Below, piece after piece: positions 1 through 7,523 of a stretch of 34,403 nt of DNA. The translations under genes and the position numbers were made by a program. The first letter of the stretch is position 1; every line of letters starts with the position of its first letter. The DNA is from an uncultured Clostridia bacterium (GTDB lineage: Bacteria > Bacillota > Clostridia > Christensenellales > CAG-1252). Location: NCBI GenBank assembly GCA_946625545.1, contig CAMOTC010000007.1, positions 1 through 34,403 on the forward strand. The letters are read 5' to 3'. The notes below the pieces were generated by a model. The model worked only from the letters and a program-made list of their open reading frames with translations, was not told where the DNA came from and did no database searches.

Positions 1-462
1 TTCAAGGGGGAAATACGTTTCACCTTGCCCGCATACGCGCCTAGACATACGAATAAATTCTTTTCCATAGTCATCACTTTCGGCGAGGACTTTTCCGCAA
101 GCACTGCCGCTCGGCCATCCGCCCTCGTCATAAAGCCAGACCTCCATATCGAGCTCTGCGGCACGCTGTACGGCATAACGATATTCTTCCAAGTATTCTT
201 GCGTTAAATAATCGGGAGAAAGCCTCGACGGCAAAGAGGTGGGTCGAAAACCTTTTGGGATCGGAAGAACATAAAAACGCTTGATTCCAAGCCGAAGCAT
301 CTCTTCAAGCTGTCGATCAGTCTCTTCGTGCGAAAGTTTGTCATTCCACATCCAAGAATACACCGGTGCATATCCCCTTTCCGGCTGCATAAAAGCATCT
401 ATATTAAATCGTTTTTCCGCCAAAAAGCCTTTCTTGGACTTTTTCCCGCGACTATTGCTCAT
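1..462 (-). CDS. Glycoside hydrolase, GH106-like (N-terminal fragment)
   Basis: The open frame starts at an ATG at 460-462 and runs off the left edge, so only the first 154 codons are present. The translation contains WMWNDKLSHEETDRQLEEM, then LGIKRFYVLP, then LDMEVWLYDEGGWPSGSACG. This is the N-terminal pattern of large glycoside hydrolases related to alpha-L-rhamnosidases (GH106 and relatives): a Trp/Asn-rich strand, a helix that turns the barrel, and the hallmark 'YDE.GWPSG' loop. The likely role is hydrolysis of plant or mucin glycans, but the substrate cannot be read from this fragment. The gene lies beyond the pnp terminator and has no Shine-Dalgarno sequence. A hand count gives about 47% GC, somewhat lower than the core genes beside it, so it looks like an accessory gene. 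The family call is fairly sure; the subfamily is not. Confidence 0.75.
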   Translation of the reverse strand, partial: MSNSRGKKSKKGFLAEKRFNIDAFMQPERGYAPVYSWMWNDKLSHEETDRQLEEMLRLGIKRFYVLPIPKGFRPTSLPSRLSPDYLTQEYLEEYRYAVQRAAELDMEVWLYDEGGWPSGSACGKVLAESDDYGKEFIRMSRRVCGQGETYFPLE

Positions 463-469
463 ATTTGAA

Positions 470-499
470 ATTATAAAATAAAAGTCGGCAAGCAGTCAA
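470..499 (-). promoter_or_regulatory. Promoter of the glycoside hydrolase gene, predicted leaderless
   Basis: On the minus strand TTGACT (499-494), an 18-base spacer and TATAAT (475-470) form a near-consensus sigma-A promoter. The predicted first transcribed base is about 463, directly before the ATG at 462. The -35 box lies exactly in the loop of the pnp terminator. Confidence 0.6.
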
Positions 500-515
500 C
501 CCGCTTACCGACTTT
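478..515 (-). terminator. Intrinsic terminator of rpsO-pnp
   Basis: AAAGTCGGCAAGC (481-493) pairs with GCTTACCGACTTT (503-515), 13 bp with one wobble, around a 9-base loop. On the minus strand the stem is followed by TATTTTAT. It begins about 18 bases after the pnp stop codon. Confidence 0.85.
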
Positions 516-532
516 TGATGTTCTTTCGAAGC

Positions 533-2626
533 TTACGCCTTTTCGAGGATCTCCATCAAACGGAGGTCCACTCTCTTCTTTTCATCGATCTTGATGACCT
601 TCACGCGAACGAGATCGCCGATATTCACGACGTCCTCCACTTTCTCCACGCGCTCGCCGGAAAGCTTGCTGATATGGATCATGCCGTCCTTGCCGGGAGC
701 CAGCTCGACGAAAGCGCCAATGGGAATGATACGCGCGACTCTGCCTTCATAGACGTCGCCCTTCTCGGGATCCTTGCAGATGGCGTCGATGATCTTCTTC
801 GCCTTATCCGCGCTTGCGCTGTCCGGGCTGGCGATAAAGACGATATTATCATCGCTGATGTCGATCTTCACGCCGGTATCCTCGATGATCTTATTGATGG
901 TCTTGCCGCCGCTGCCGATGACTTCACGCACCTTGTCGGGATCGATCGGGAAGGAGATGATCTTGGGAGCGAACTTGGAGAGCTCCTTGCGCGGTTCGGG
1001 AAGAACTGCGAGCATCTTGCCGAGGATGAACTCTCTGCCCTCTTTCGCCTGAGCGAGAGCGGTGCGGAGGATCTGCTCGTCGATACCCTTGATCTTGATA
1101 TCCATCTGGATAGCGGTGATACCTTCGCGGGTACCCGCTACCTTGAAGTCCATATCGCCGAGGAAGTCCTCGAGACCCTGGATATCGCTCATAACGGCGA
1201 CCTTGCCGCTCGCGACGTCCTTGATGAGACCCATCGCGATACCTGCAACAGGAGCCTTGATGGGCACGCCTGCATCCATGAGAGCGAGGGTGCTACCGCA
1301 GATACTTGCCTGAGAGGTAGAGCCGTTGGAGCTCAAGATCTCGGAAACGGTACGGATCGCATAGGGGAAATCCTGCTCGCTGGGAAGAACGGGCTCGAGA
1401 GCTCTCTCTGCGAGAGCGCCGTGACCGATCTCACGTCTGCCCGGGCTCTTCAGCTGACGAGCTTCGCCCGTGCTGTAGGGGGGCATATTGTAGTGGTGCA
1501 TATATCTCTTAAAGACATCATCGTCCAAGCTCTCGAGTTTCTGCGCCTCGCTGATCGTGCCGAGGGTACAGGTGGTCAGAGCCTGGGTGGAGCCACGGGT
1601 GAAGACGCCGGTGCCGTGCACGCGGGGCAGTACGCCCACTTCACACCAAATGGGACGGATCTCCTTGAGGCTTCTGCCGTCGGGACGCACACCGTCGTTG
1701 ATGATCTTCGCGCGGACTTTCTCCTTCTTCAAGGCATACATCGCGTCAAAGACCTCTCTCTTGCAGCCGGGGAAGATGTCGGCGAAGTGCTCCTGCACTT
1801 CCTTGTCGAGTTCATCTTCGACAGCTTGTCTCTCGTACCTATCGAAATGGGTGAGCACAGCGTCCATCTTAGCGGAAGCATACTCTCTGACCGCGTCGGA
1901 GATCTCAGCGGGCACGGAGTACATATCCACCTTGGTGGTCTTTTTCTTGCCGCAATCGGCGGCAATGCTCTCGATAAAAGCGACGATCTTCTTGATCTCC
2001 TCATGTCCGAAGAGGATCGCGCCGAGCATCTCTTCCTCGGTGATCTCGCTCGCACCTGCCTCGACCATCATGATCGCGTCCTTGGTACCGGACAGGGAGA
2101 GGTGCAATCTGCTCTTCTCTCTCTCAGCGGAATTGGGGTTGATCACGTACTTGCCGTCAACGTATCCGACCACCACGGAGCCGGTCGGGCCGCCCCAAGG
2201 AATATCGGAGATAGAGAGCGCGATCGAGCTGCCGAGCATCGCATAGACCTCGGGGGGGATATCGGTATCCACGCTCATCGCCGTGCAAACCACGGCTACA
2301 TCGTTAAAGAGTCCCTTCGGGAACAAAGGACGAATAGGTCTGTCGATCAGACGGCTCACGAGGATTGCCTTATCGGAAGGACGACCTTCTCTCTTCTTGA
2401 AACCGCCGGGGATCTTGCCCACTGCGTACATCTTCTCCTCAAAGTCGACGCCGAGGGGGAAGAAATCGATACCGTCACGCGGCTGAGCCGCCATCGTCAC
2501 GTTGGTAAGAACCGCGGTATCGCCGCATCTGACGAGACAGGAACCATTCGCCTGCTCGCAGTAAGCGCCGACTTCAACGGAAACTTCTCTGCCGCCAATA
2601 GTTGTCTTGTAAATCTTTCTTTCCAT
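533..2626 (-). CDS. pnp: Polyribonucleotide nucleotidyltransferase (PNPase)
   Basis: PNPase is a trimeric 3'-to-5' phosphorolytic exoribonuclease of the cytoplasm that degrades mRNA using phosphate and can also add tails. The 697 residues match the family length. Two RNase PH repeats (roughly residues 10-140 and 305-520) flank a helical domain. A KH domain follows at about 561-620, with the loop GSGGKT at 571-576, and an S1 RNA-binding domain (GDVYEGRVARI to the end) starts near 623. The ATG follows AGGAGG at good spacing. It lies downstream of rpsO with a 121-base gap containing hairpins, the arrangement found widely in Bacteria. No promoter is evident in the gap, so it is probably co-transcribed with rpsO. 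Nothing is missing or truncated. Confidence 0.97.
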   Translation of the reverse strand: MERKIYKTTIGGREVSVEVGAYCEQANGSCLVRCGDTAVLTNVTMAAQPRDGIDFFPLGVDFEEKMYAVGKIPGGFKKREGRPSDKAILVSRLIDRPIRPLFPKGLFNDVAVVCTAMSVDTDIPPEVYAMLGSSIALSISDIPWGGPTGSVVVGYVDGKYVINPNSAEREKSRLHLSLSGTKDAIMMVEAGASEITEEEMLGAILFGHEEIKKIVAFIESIAADCGKKKTTKVDMYSVPAEISDAVREYASAKMDAVLTHFDRYERQAVEDELDKEVQEHFADIFPGCKREVFDAMYALKKEKVRAKIINDGVRPDGRSLKEIRPIWCEVGVLPRVHGTGVFTRGSTQALTTCTLGTISEAQKLESLDDDVFKRYMHHYNMPPYSTGEARQLKSPGRREIGHGALAERALEPVLPSEQDFPYAIRTVSEILSSNGSTSQASICGSTLALMDAGVPIKAPVAGIAMGLIKDVASGKVAVMSDIQGLEDFLGDMDFKVAGTREGITAIQMDIKIKGIDEQILRTALAQAKEGREFILGKMLAVLPEPRKELSKFAPKIISFPIDPDKVREVIGSGGKTINKIIEDTGVKIDISDDNIVFIASPDSASADKAKKIIDAICKDPEKGDVYEGRVARIIPIGAFVELAPGKDGMIHISKLSGERVEKVEDVVNIGDLVRVKVIKIDEKKRVDLRLMEILEKA

Positions 2627-2708
2627 TATTACCTCCTAAAGAACGAGACCGTCTCTGGAATCGTCCTGTTTTCTCTGTAATCAAGGGCGATAGCCCTGCT
2701 TTCTCGCA

Positions 2709-2736
2709 AATAAGAGCAGGTCTCCCCGCTCTTATT
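2709..2736 (-). other. Hairpin in the rpsO-pnp intergenic region
   Basis: AATAAGAGC (2709-2717) and GCTCTTATT (2728-2736) form a perfect 9-bp stem with a 10-base loop, just after the rpsO stop codon. There is no convincing U-tract on the minus strand, so it is more likely an RNA-processing or stability hairpin, or a weak attenuator, than a full terminator. A smaller AGGGC/GCCCT hairpin lies at 2684-2697. Confidence 0.6.
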
Positions 2737-2747
2737 CGACGAATGCT

Positions 2748-3002
2748 TTACTTTCTCAATCCCAAAGACTCGATAAGCGCTCTGTAACGCTCGATGTCGC
2801 TGTTCTTCAGATAGTTGAGGAGCTTCTTTCTCGTGCTAACCATCTGCAGAAGGCCGCGACGACCGTGGTTATCCTTCTTGTGGACGGCAAGGTGCGCATT
2901 GAGCGCTTCGATCCTTGCGGTCAAGAGCGCGATCTGGACCTCGGGGGATCCGGTATCGCCTTCGCTGCGTGCATACTTGGCAATGATTTCGCTTTTATCC
3001 AT
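2748..3002 (-). CDS. rpsO: 30S ribosomal protein S15
   Basis: S15 is a primary 16S rRNA-binding protein of the small-subunit platform. The 84-residue product starts [12 protein letters not shown] and carries the family signatures [14 protein letters not shown] and [10 protein letters not shown]. An upstream in-frame start would add 28 residues unlike any S15. The ATG at 3002 is chosen because it follows CGGAGG at about 9 bases and gives the normal S15 length. The gene has its own promoter and an 83-base leader and precedes pnp. S15 often represses its own mRNA through a leader fold, and this leader is long enough for that, but I could not recognise a known S15 site. Confidence 0.97.
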   Translation of the reverse strand: MDKSEIIAKYARSEGDTGSPEVQIALLTARIEALNAHLAVHKKDNHGRRGLLQMVSTRKKLLNYLKNSDIERYRALIESLGLRK

Positions 3003-3091
3003 AATATAAACCTCCGTTTGGATAGAATTATTCGCCGTGAGCGTAGTAGTGCGAAAGCGACCCGCAAGACCAAGCTCAAGGTACATTCAAT

Positions 3092-3120
3092 ATAATAACA
3101 TTAAAAGAGTTATATGTAAA
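3092..3120 (-). promoter_or_regulatory. Promoter of rpsO-pnp
   Basis: TTTACA (3120-3115), a 17-base spacer and TATTAT (3097-3092) on the minus strand sit in an AT-rich gap after hemZ. Predicted transcription start is about 3085, giving an 83-base rpsO leader. Confidence 0.75.
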
Positions 3121-3123
3121 GCA

Positions 3124-4518
3124 CTAATCTCGGAAAAAATCCTTTTTCTTCAAGATCATTTCGTCGATACGCTCAAGGTAGCCTTTGATCTCCTTGACCT
3201 CGGCAAGTCTCTCGATACGGCCGTTGCCGAAGAGCCTCTTTGAGATCGCGCCTGCGCCGGAAGCGTAAATGTCGTGCGTCTCCTCCATGATGTCGATATT
3301 GTACTTGCACACCTTGTCGGGCTTCGCATAGCCGATATTTTCCAAGCGACCCGAAGTATTCTTTTGGCGATACATATAGTATGGACGGTATCCCGCCTTT
3401 TCGAGCGCTTCGCGGGCATAATCGGACATTCTCTCCGCGAGGCCGTCACTGGAATTATCGTACTTGGTCTCCGCAAAGATACTCCCCCGCTTGATGGAGA
3501 GCGAATGAACGGTGATATTTTCGGGATCGAGATCGATCGCGATATCGATCGAACGCTTGAGATCCTCAAAACTCTCGCCGGGGAGCATCGTGATCAGATC
3601 CATATTGACGTCAAAGTGCCCCGCGTCACGAACGAGGCGATACGCCCTGTATATATCCTCCACCGTATGCTTGCGCCCGATGAGATCGAGCGTTTCCTGC
3701 TTGAAGGTCTGCGGATTGACGGAGACGCGCGTCACGTGACGATCGCGCATCACGGCGAGTTTCTCCGCAGTCAAAGTCTCGGGGCGCCCTGCCTCCACCG
3801 TAAACTCCTCTCCCTCGGCGTCGATCGCAGAGAGAACGGCGTCCAACTGTTTCTCGTCGAGAGAAGTCGGAGTGCCTCCGCCGATATAGATCGCGCGGCG
3901 AGGCTTTGACCTCGGTACGCAGGTGATATCGCGGATCAAGGCGTCGACGTAAGCGGGGAGATTACTCTTTTTCGGACGGATGACCTCGGAGAGGAAACTG
4001 CAATAGTGACACCTTGAGGGACAAAAGGGGATATTGACAAACCAATCCGCCTTCTCCGTCTCGGTGCCGATGACGCCCTTCTGTACGTTCACGATCTCAG
4101 CGATTAGATCCGCTTTTGAGGGAGATACCCGAAAGAAATCCACGAGTTCATTTCGCCCTTTTCCTTCGTCAATGAGTTCGTATAGGAGCTTGGTCGGACG
4201 GATACCCGTCAGGGATCCATAGGAGAGATTTACCGCAGTCATCGCGGAGAAATAATCATAGAGATCACGCTTCAAGTAGCGCTTCAAGTAGCGCTTCAAG
4301 TATAGCTCCGAGAGATCGTCATCAAGGGGATATTCTCGAGAAATCTTCCCATATTCCGGAGATTTTATATCTGTAATGGCCATATCCTCCTCTATGAGGA
4401 GATCGGCGCGCACAGAGATACCCGCCTCGCCGAGGGTAAGATAGGGGGAGAAGGCTCTGACCATCTCTTCCAATTCATTTCTGTAGCTTTCGCAGTTCGT
4501 TTCGATTTTTACGATCAT
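3124..4518 (-). CDS. hemZ: Radical SAM protein HemZ (coproporphyrinogen dehydrogenase family)
   Basis: This 464-residue protein belongs to the oxygen-independent coproporphyrinogen III oxidase-like radical SAM family. The 4Fe-4S motif CPSRCHYC places cysteines at 166, 170 and 173 (CX3CX2C), and GGGTPTSL and the C-terminal KRGS..AETKY region follow. The N-terminal domain with LTGIRPTK at 104-110 is specific to HemZ and absent from HemN. HemZ is annotated as converting coproporphyrinogen III to protoporphyrinogen IX, but in many Clostridia it occurs without a heme pathway, so the physiological substrate is uncertain. Its ATG overlaps the MBL-hydrolase stop by 4 bases, suggesting coupled translation. 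Residues 73-84 are three tandem YLKR units encoded by a 12-base repeat. Confidence 0.88.
   Translation of the reverse strand: MIVKIETNCESYRNELEEMVRAFSPYLTLGEAGISVRADLLIEEDMAITDIKSPEYGKISREYPLDDDLSELYLKRYLKRYLKRDLYDYFSAMTAVNLSYGSLTGIRPTKLLYELIDEGKGRNELVDFFRVSPSKADLIAEIVNVQKGVIGTETEKADWFVNIPFCPSRCHYCSFLSEVIRPKKSNLPAYVDALIRDITCVPRSKPRRAIYIGGGTPTSLDEKQLDAVLSAIDAEGEEFTVEAGRPETLTAEKLAVMRDRHVTRVSVNPQTFKQETLDLIGRKHTVEDIYRAYRLVRDAGHFDVNMDLITMLPGESFEDLKRSIDIAIDLDPENITVHSLSIKRGSIFAETKYDNSSDGLAERMSDYAREALEKAGYRPYYMYRQKNTSGRLENIGYAKPDKVCKYNIDIMEETHDIYASGAGAISKRLFGNGRIERLAEVKEIKGYLERIDEMILKKKDFFRD
4268..4303 (-). repeat. Three tandem 12-base repeats within hemZ
   Basis: cgcttcaagtag occurs at 4268-4279 and 4280-4291 and, with the last base changed, at 4292-4303. 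The units are in frame and encode (YLKR)3 in the HemZ N-terminal domain. Slipped-strand gain or loss of a unit would not shift the frame. Confidence 0.9.
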
Positions 4519-5159
4519 AACAAGTACAATATAGGATTTGTAGAATATTCTTCTCCGATCGTCGTTTGCGGCATAGCAAGCGTCGCCTCACGCGTGGCGT
4601 CTCCATGACCGGAATACACCCTTGTTTCCTTAGGAAGCTCAAAGAGCTCGTTACAGATCGAATTTACGAGGTCCTGCTGGTCTCCCGTCGGAAAATCCGT
4701 TCGCCCGTACGAACCGGGAAAGAGTGTATCGCCCGTAAAGAGCTCATCACCGATAAGATAAGATACCCCGCCCTGCGTATGCCCGGGAGTATGGATCACC
4801 CTTATAGTAAAAGGCGCAAGCTCGAGGACAGTCCCATCCTCGACCGCCACATCAGGGATGTAAGAGAGATGCGGTAGTCCGAGCGCAAGGGAGAGGGACG
4901 CCCTGCCCGCGATCAAAGAAAACTCCTCTTTATGAGCGTAGATCTTATAGCCCATTTCCTGAAGTCCGGGAGCGCCGATAGCGTGATCCGCGTGCCCGTG
5001 CGTCAGGAGTACTGCGAGGATGGTTACGCCGAGTTTCTCGCACTCGGCGGATATCCTCTGCGCAGTGGCACCGGGGTCGATCACGATCGCCTTATTCCCT
5101 TCTACGATCAAATAGGTACATTCCGAGAGATACTCTCCCTGCATCGAATAAACGATCAT
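4515..5159 (-). CDS. MBL-fold metallo-hydrolase (glyoxalase II-like)
   Basis: The 214-residue protein has the metallo-beta-lactamase metal-binding motif HGHADH (His54, His56, Asp58, His59). Further ligands are in IHTPGHTQGGVSY, FTGDTLFPGSYGR and YSGHGDATR. This is the compact hydrolase type, likely binding two metal ions in the cytoplasm and hydrolysing a thioester or similar bond such as S-lactoylglutathione-like substrates; the true substrate is unknown. It is locked between recJ and hemZ with 4-base overlaps on both sides, so it is translated as part of that operon. The neighbourhood does not identify its pathway. No signal peptide is seen. Confidence 0.88.
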   Translation of the reverse strand: MIVYSMQGEYLSECTYLIVEGNKAIVIDPGATAQRISAECEKLGVTILAVLLTHGHADHAIGAPGLQEMGYKIYAHKEEFSLIAGRASLSLALGLPHLSYIPDVAVEDGTVLELAPFTIRVIHTPGHTQGGVSYLIGDELFTGDTLFPGSYGRTDFPTGDQQDLVNSICNELFELPKETRVYSGHGDATREATLAMPQTTIGEEYSTNPILYLL

Positions 5160-7477
5160 AATGATTGCTTTAGCTTCAAGATCCTCTTATACAGGCGAGA
5201 ATTGACGAGATCGGGGATCGGACGCATCGCAAGCGCAAAGCCCTTACCGATCGAGATCGCACCGAGGTCGTATAAGATGTAGAACCGGATCAAAAAGTCT
5301 TTCTCCGAGCCATAAGCGATCCTACCTGCGAGATCCATCGGAGAAGTAGCGCCTCCCCCAGAGCGGATCAAGCGCTCGACGCTCTTATAGGTCGAAAGGA
5401 GAGCCTCTTGGGATATATCGACCGCGCGAAATACATCTTTGTAGGGATAATTCTGCTTAACAACGACGATTTCGGCGCCAGACGTTTTATAGAGTCTCGC
5501 GATATATCCTGTCGTTAGGAGAGAATCGAGAATAACGATCTTTTGAAATCCGATGGGCTCCGCTACAGGGGCGACCAAGACTTCATTCCACGGCGCGTCG
5601 TAGGTTTTGCCGTAGGAGACGAGCAGTTTCCCCTTTAGCGAAGGATTATCAATCGCCATAGCGGCACTTTCAGGAGAAAGCGCCAGATACAGCGTGGAGA
5701 ATTTATCATCATAGAGCGAGGCTCCGAGCTCATCGGCGGTAATCGAAGAGCAGTCGGATGATTCTCCCGGATAGAGATTCGCACGCAAATATTGATTAAA
5801 GAGGGGCAAGTCGTTTCCTTCACGGCTACCGACGAGGTGCTCCGAGACGATCTTCATCTGCACTTTAACGACGTTCTTAAACTCGTTCTTTCCGCATTCG
5901 CATAGGTAGTCGTAGGCATACCCAACACGCAACCCGTCAGCAAGATAGCCCCTGCCGAAGACGATCATTTCCGCATTCGGGTTGAGCTTTGCTTTTAGGT
6001 TTTCACCATTACCGAAAGGAATAAGGGAGACATCTTTCGAGGAGAACTTGAAAAGAGGCTTGGGATTTCCCACGCCAAAAGGCTCCATAAGCTCGATGCT
6101 GTCCGCAAGGGACATCGTGACCTCCTCGGGCGCGATCTCAAAGTCGTACGCCTTGGAACGGGTAAAGATATCGTCGGGATAGGTCGTGGCGAGATAATCG
6201 TCCATCGCATTCCGTGCGGCGATAAAATTCTCCATCTTTACAGAGAGCCCTGCCGCGCTCTTATGTCCTCCGAATCGAATAAGGTACTTTTCCGCACTCT
6301 TCATCGTGAGATAGAGATCCACGCCGTCCACCGACCTGCCGCTACCGCTGAGATCATCCTCTCCGCAGAGAAGGATCACGGGACGATTGAATTCATTCCT
6401 GAGCCACCCGCATACGAGACCGATGATCCCGGACGACCATTCCTTTTTATAGAGCATAATGATCTTATGGATGGAGAGATCGTACTCATTGATCATTTCC
6501 CTTGCTTCGCGATAGGTTTCATCAAGCATACTGCGACGGATCTCGTTGCCGCGATTCATCTTTTCTACCAATCCCTGCAGTTCGATGTATTCCTCCCCGA
6601 TAAAGAGGCGAACGGCTTCGGTAGCGTCGGCGATCCTTCCGAGAGAATTTATCCTCGGAGCGATCTGAAAGCCGACAGCGTGCGGATCAACGGGGCCTTT
6701 CAGGTCGATGGATTTTATGAGAAGGCGCAGTCCCTTATTGATAACTTCGCGGGAATTGATCTTTTTCAAGCCGAGAGAGACGATCAAGCGATTCTCTCCT
6801 GTGAGCGGGACGACGTCAGCCACGGTAGCGATAGCGGCGATCTCGATATAATTCCACGCCGCATCAGCGCCTCCGAGAGCCTGAACGAGCTTAAAAGCCA
6901 CACCTGCGCCGCAAAGATCGGTAGAAGCAGTCGTCGGATCGAGCTTTGGATCTACGACGATGGTATTCGGCAATACCTCGGGGAGCATATGGTGGTCGGT
7001 AACGATGAGATCGATCGCTAGGACGTCTTGGAGATACTCCGCCTCGGCGACCGAGGTGATACCGCAGTCAACGGTAATGATAAGATCGGGATAATAGGTC
7101 TCGGCGATCTCTTCGAGCGCCTCCACCGATAACCCATAGCCCGTATCGAAACGACTGGGGATAAAGTAGCTGACGTCCGCGCCGATCGATGAAAGATAGC
7201 CGCACAATATCCCCGTAGCGGAGATCCCATCACAGTCATAGTCGCCGTAAACGACGATCTTCTCCCCTTCGTCTATCGCGCGGCGTATGCGCTCCACTGC
7301 CTCTTTCATCCCTGACAAAATATAGGGATCCTCGAAGTCTTCCCTCGAGGGATAGAGATAGCGCCTCGCACTCTCCTTATCCGAGATCCCCCTATCTACG
7401 AGTAGCCCCGCGATGCGGCTGTCGAGAGAGAAGGCACCCACAAGTTCTTTTATCAATTCGTCTCTTTGCATATCCAT
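5156..7477 (-). CDS. recJ: Single-stranded-DNA-specific exonuclease RecJ
   Basis: RecJ degrades single-stranded DNA 5' to 3' in recombination and mismatch repair. The DHH phosphoesterase core is clear: VVYGDYDCDGIS (Asp79, Asp81, Asp83), ITVDCGI, then VTDHH (161-163). The DHHA1 motif FGGHKSAAGLSV lies near residue 400. An OB-like domain and a long C-terminal region make 773 residues, at the long end for the family but common in Clostridia. The start is uncertain: two ATGs (7477 and 7471) are available and neither has a visible Shine-Dalgarno sequence. The gene begins only about 15 bases after the secF terminator. Its stop overlaps the next start by 4 bases. Confidence 0.95.
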   Translation of the reverse strand: MDMQRDELIKELVGAFSLDSRIAGLLVDRGISDKESARRYLYPSREDFEDPYILSGMKEAVERIRRAIDEGEKIVVYGDYDCDGISATGILCGYLSSIGADVSYFIPSRFDTGYGLSVEALEEIAETYYPDLIITVDCGITSVAEAEYLQDVLAIDLIVTDHHMLPEVLPNTIVVDPKLDPTTASTDLCGAGVAFKLVQALGGADAAWNYIEIAAIATVADVVPLTGENRLIVSLGLKKINSREVINKGLRLLIKSIDLKGPVDPHAVGFQIAPRINSLGRIADATEAVRLFIGEEYIELQGLVEKMNRGNEIRRSMLDETYREAREMINEYDLSIHKIIMLYKKEWSSGIIGLVCGWLRNEFNRPVILLCGEDDLSGSGRSVDGVDLYLTMKSAEKYLIRFGGHKSAAGLSVKMENFIAARNAMDDYLATTYPDDIFTRSKAYDFEIAPEEVTMSLADSIELMEPFGVGNPKPLFKFSSKDVSLIPFGNGENLKAKLNPNAEMIVFGRGYLADGLRVGYAYDYLCECGKNEFKNVVKVQMKIVSEHLVGSREGNDLPLFNQYLRANLYPGESSDCSSITADELGASLYDDKFSTLYLALSPESAAMAIDNPSLKGKLLVSYGKTYDAPWNEVLVAPVAEPIGFQKIVILDSLLTTGYIARLYKTSGAEIVVVKQNYPYKDVFRAVDISQEALLSTYKSVERLIRSGGGATSPMDLAGRIAYGSEKDFLIRFYILYDLGAISIGKGFALAMRPIPDLVNSRLYKRILKLKQSL

Positions 7478-7487
7478 ATCAAATGAA

Positions 7488-7512
7488 GAAAAGGGGCGAC
7501 ATCGCCGCCCCT
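7488..7512 (-). terminator. Intrinsic terminator of secDF
   Basis: AGGGGCG (7492-7498) pairs with CGCCCCT (7506-7512). On the minus strand the stem is followed by TTTTCTTC. It lies 12 bases after the secF stop and just before recJ. Confidence 0.75.
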
Positions 7513-7523
7513 AACCGTAGCCG

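Noticed and set aside
515-2680. A 721-codon open frame on the plus strand across pnp
   Set aside because: It mirrors pnp, has no ribosome site, and its product resembles no family. Such antisense frames arise from the codon bias of the real gene.
3003-3086. Extended N terminus for S15
   Set aside because: The extra 28 residues lie in the 5' leader after the promoter and before a good Shine-Dalgarno sequence. Similar upstream extensions of thrS, fakA, scfA and the TrmH-family gene were trimmed for the same reasons.
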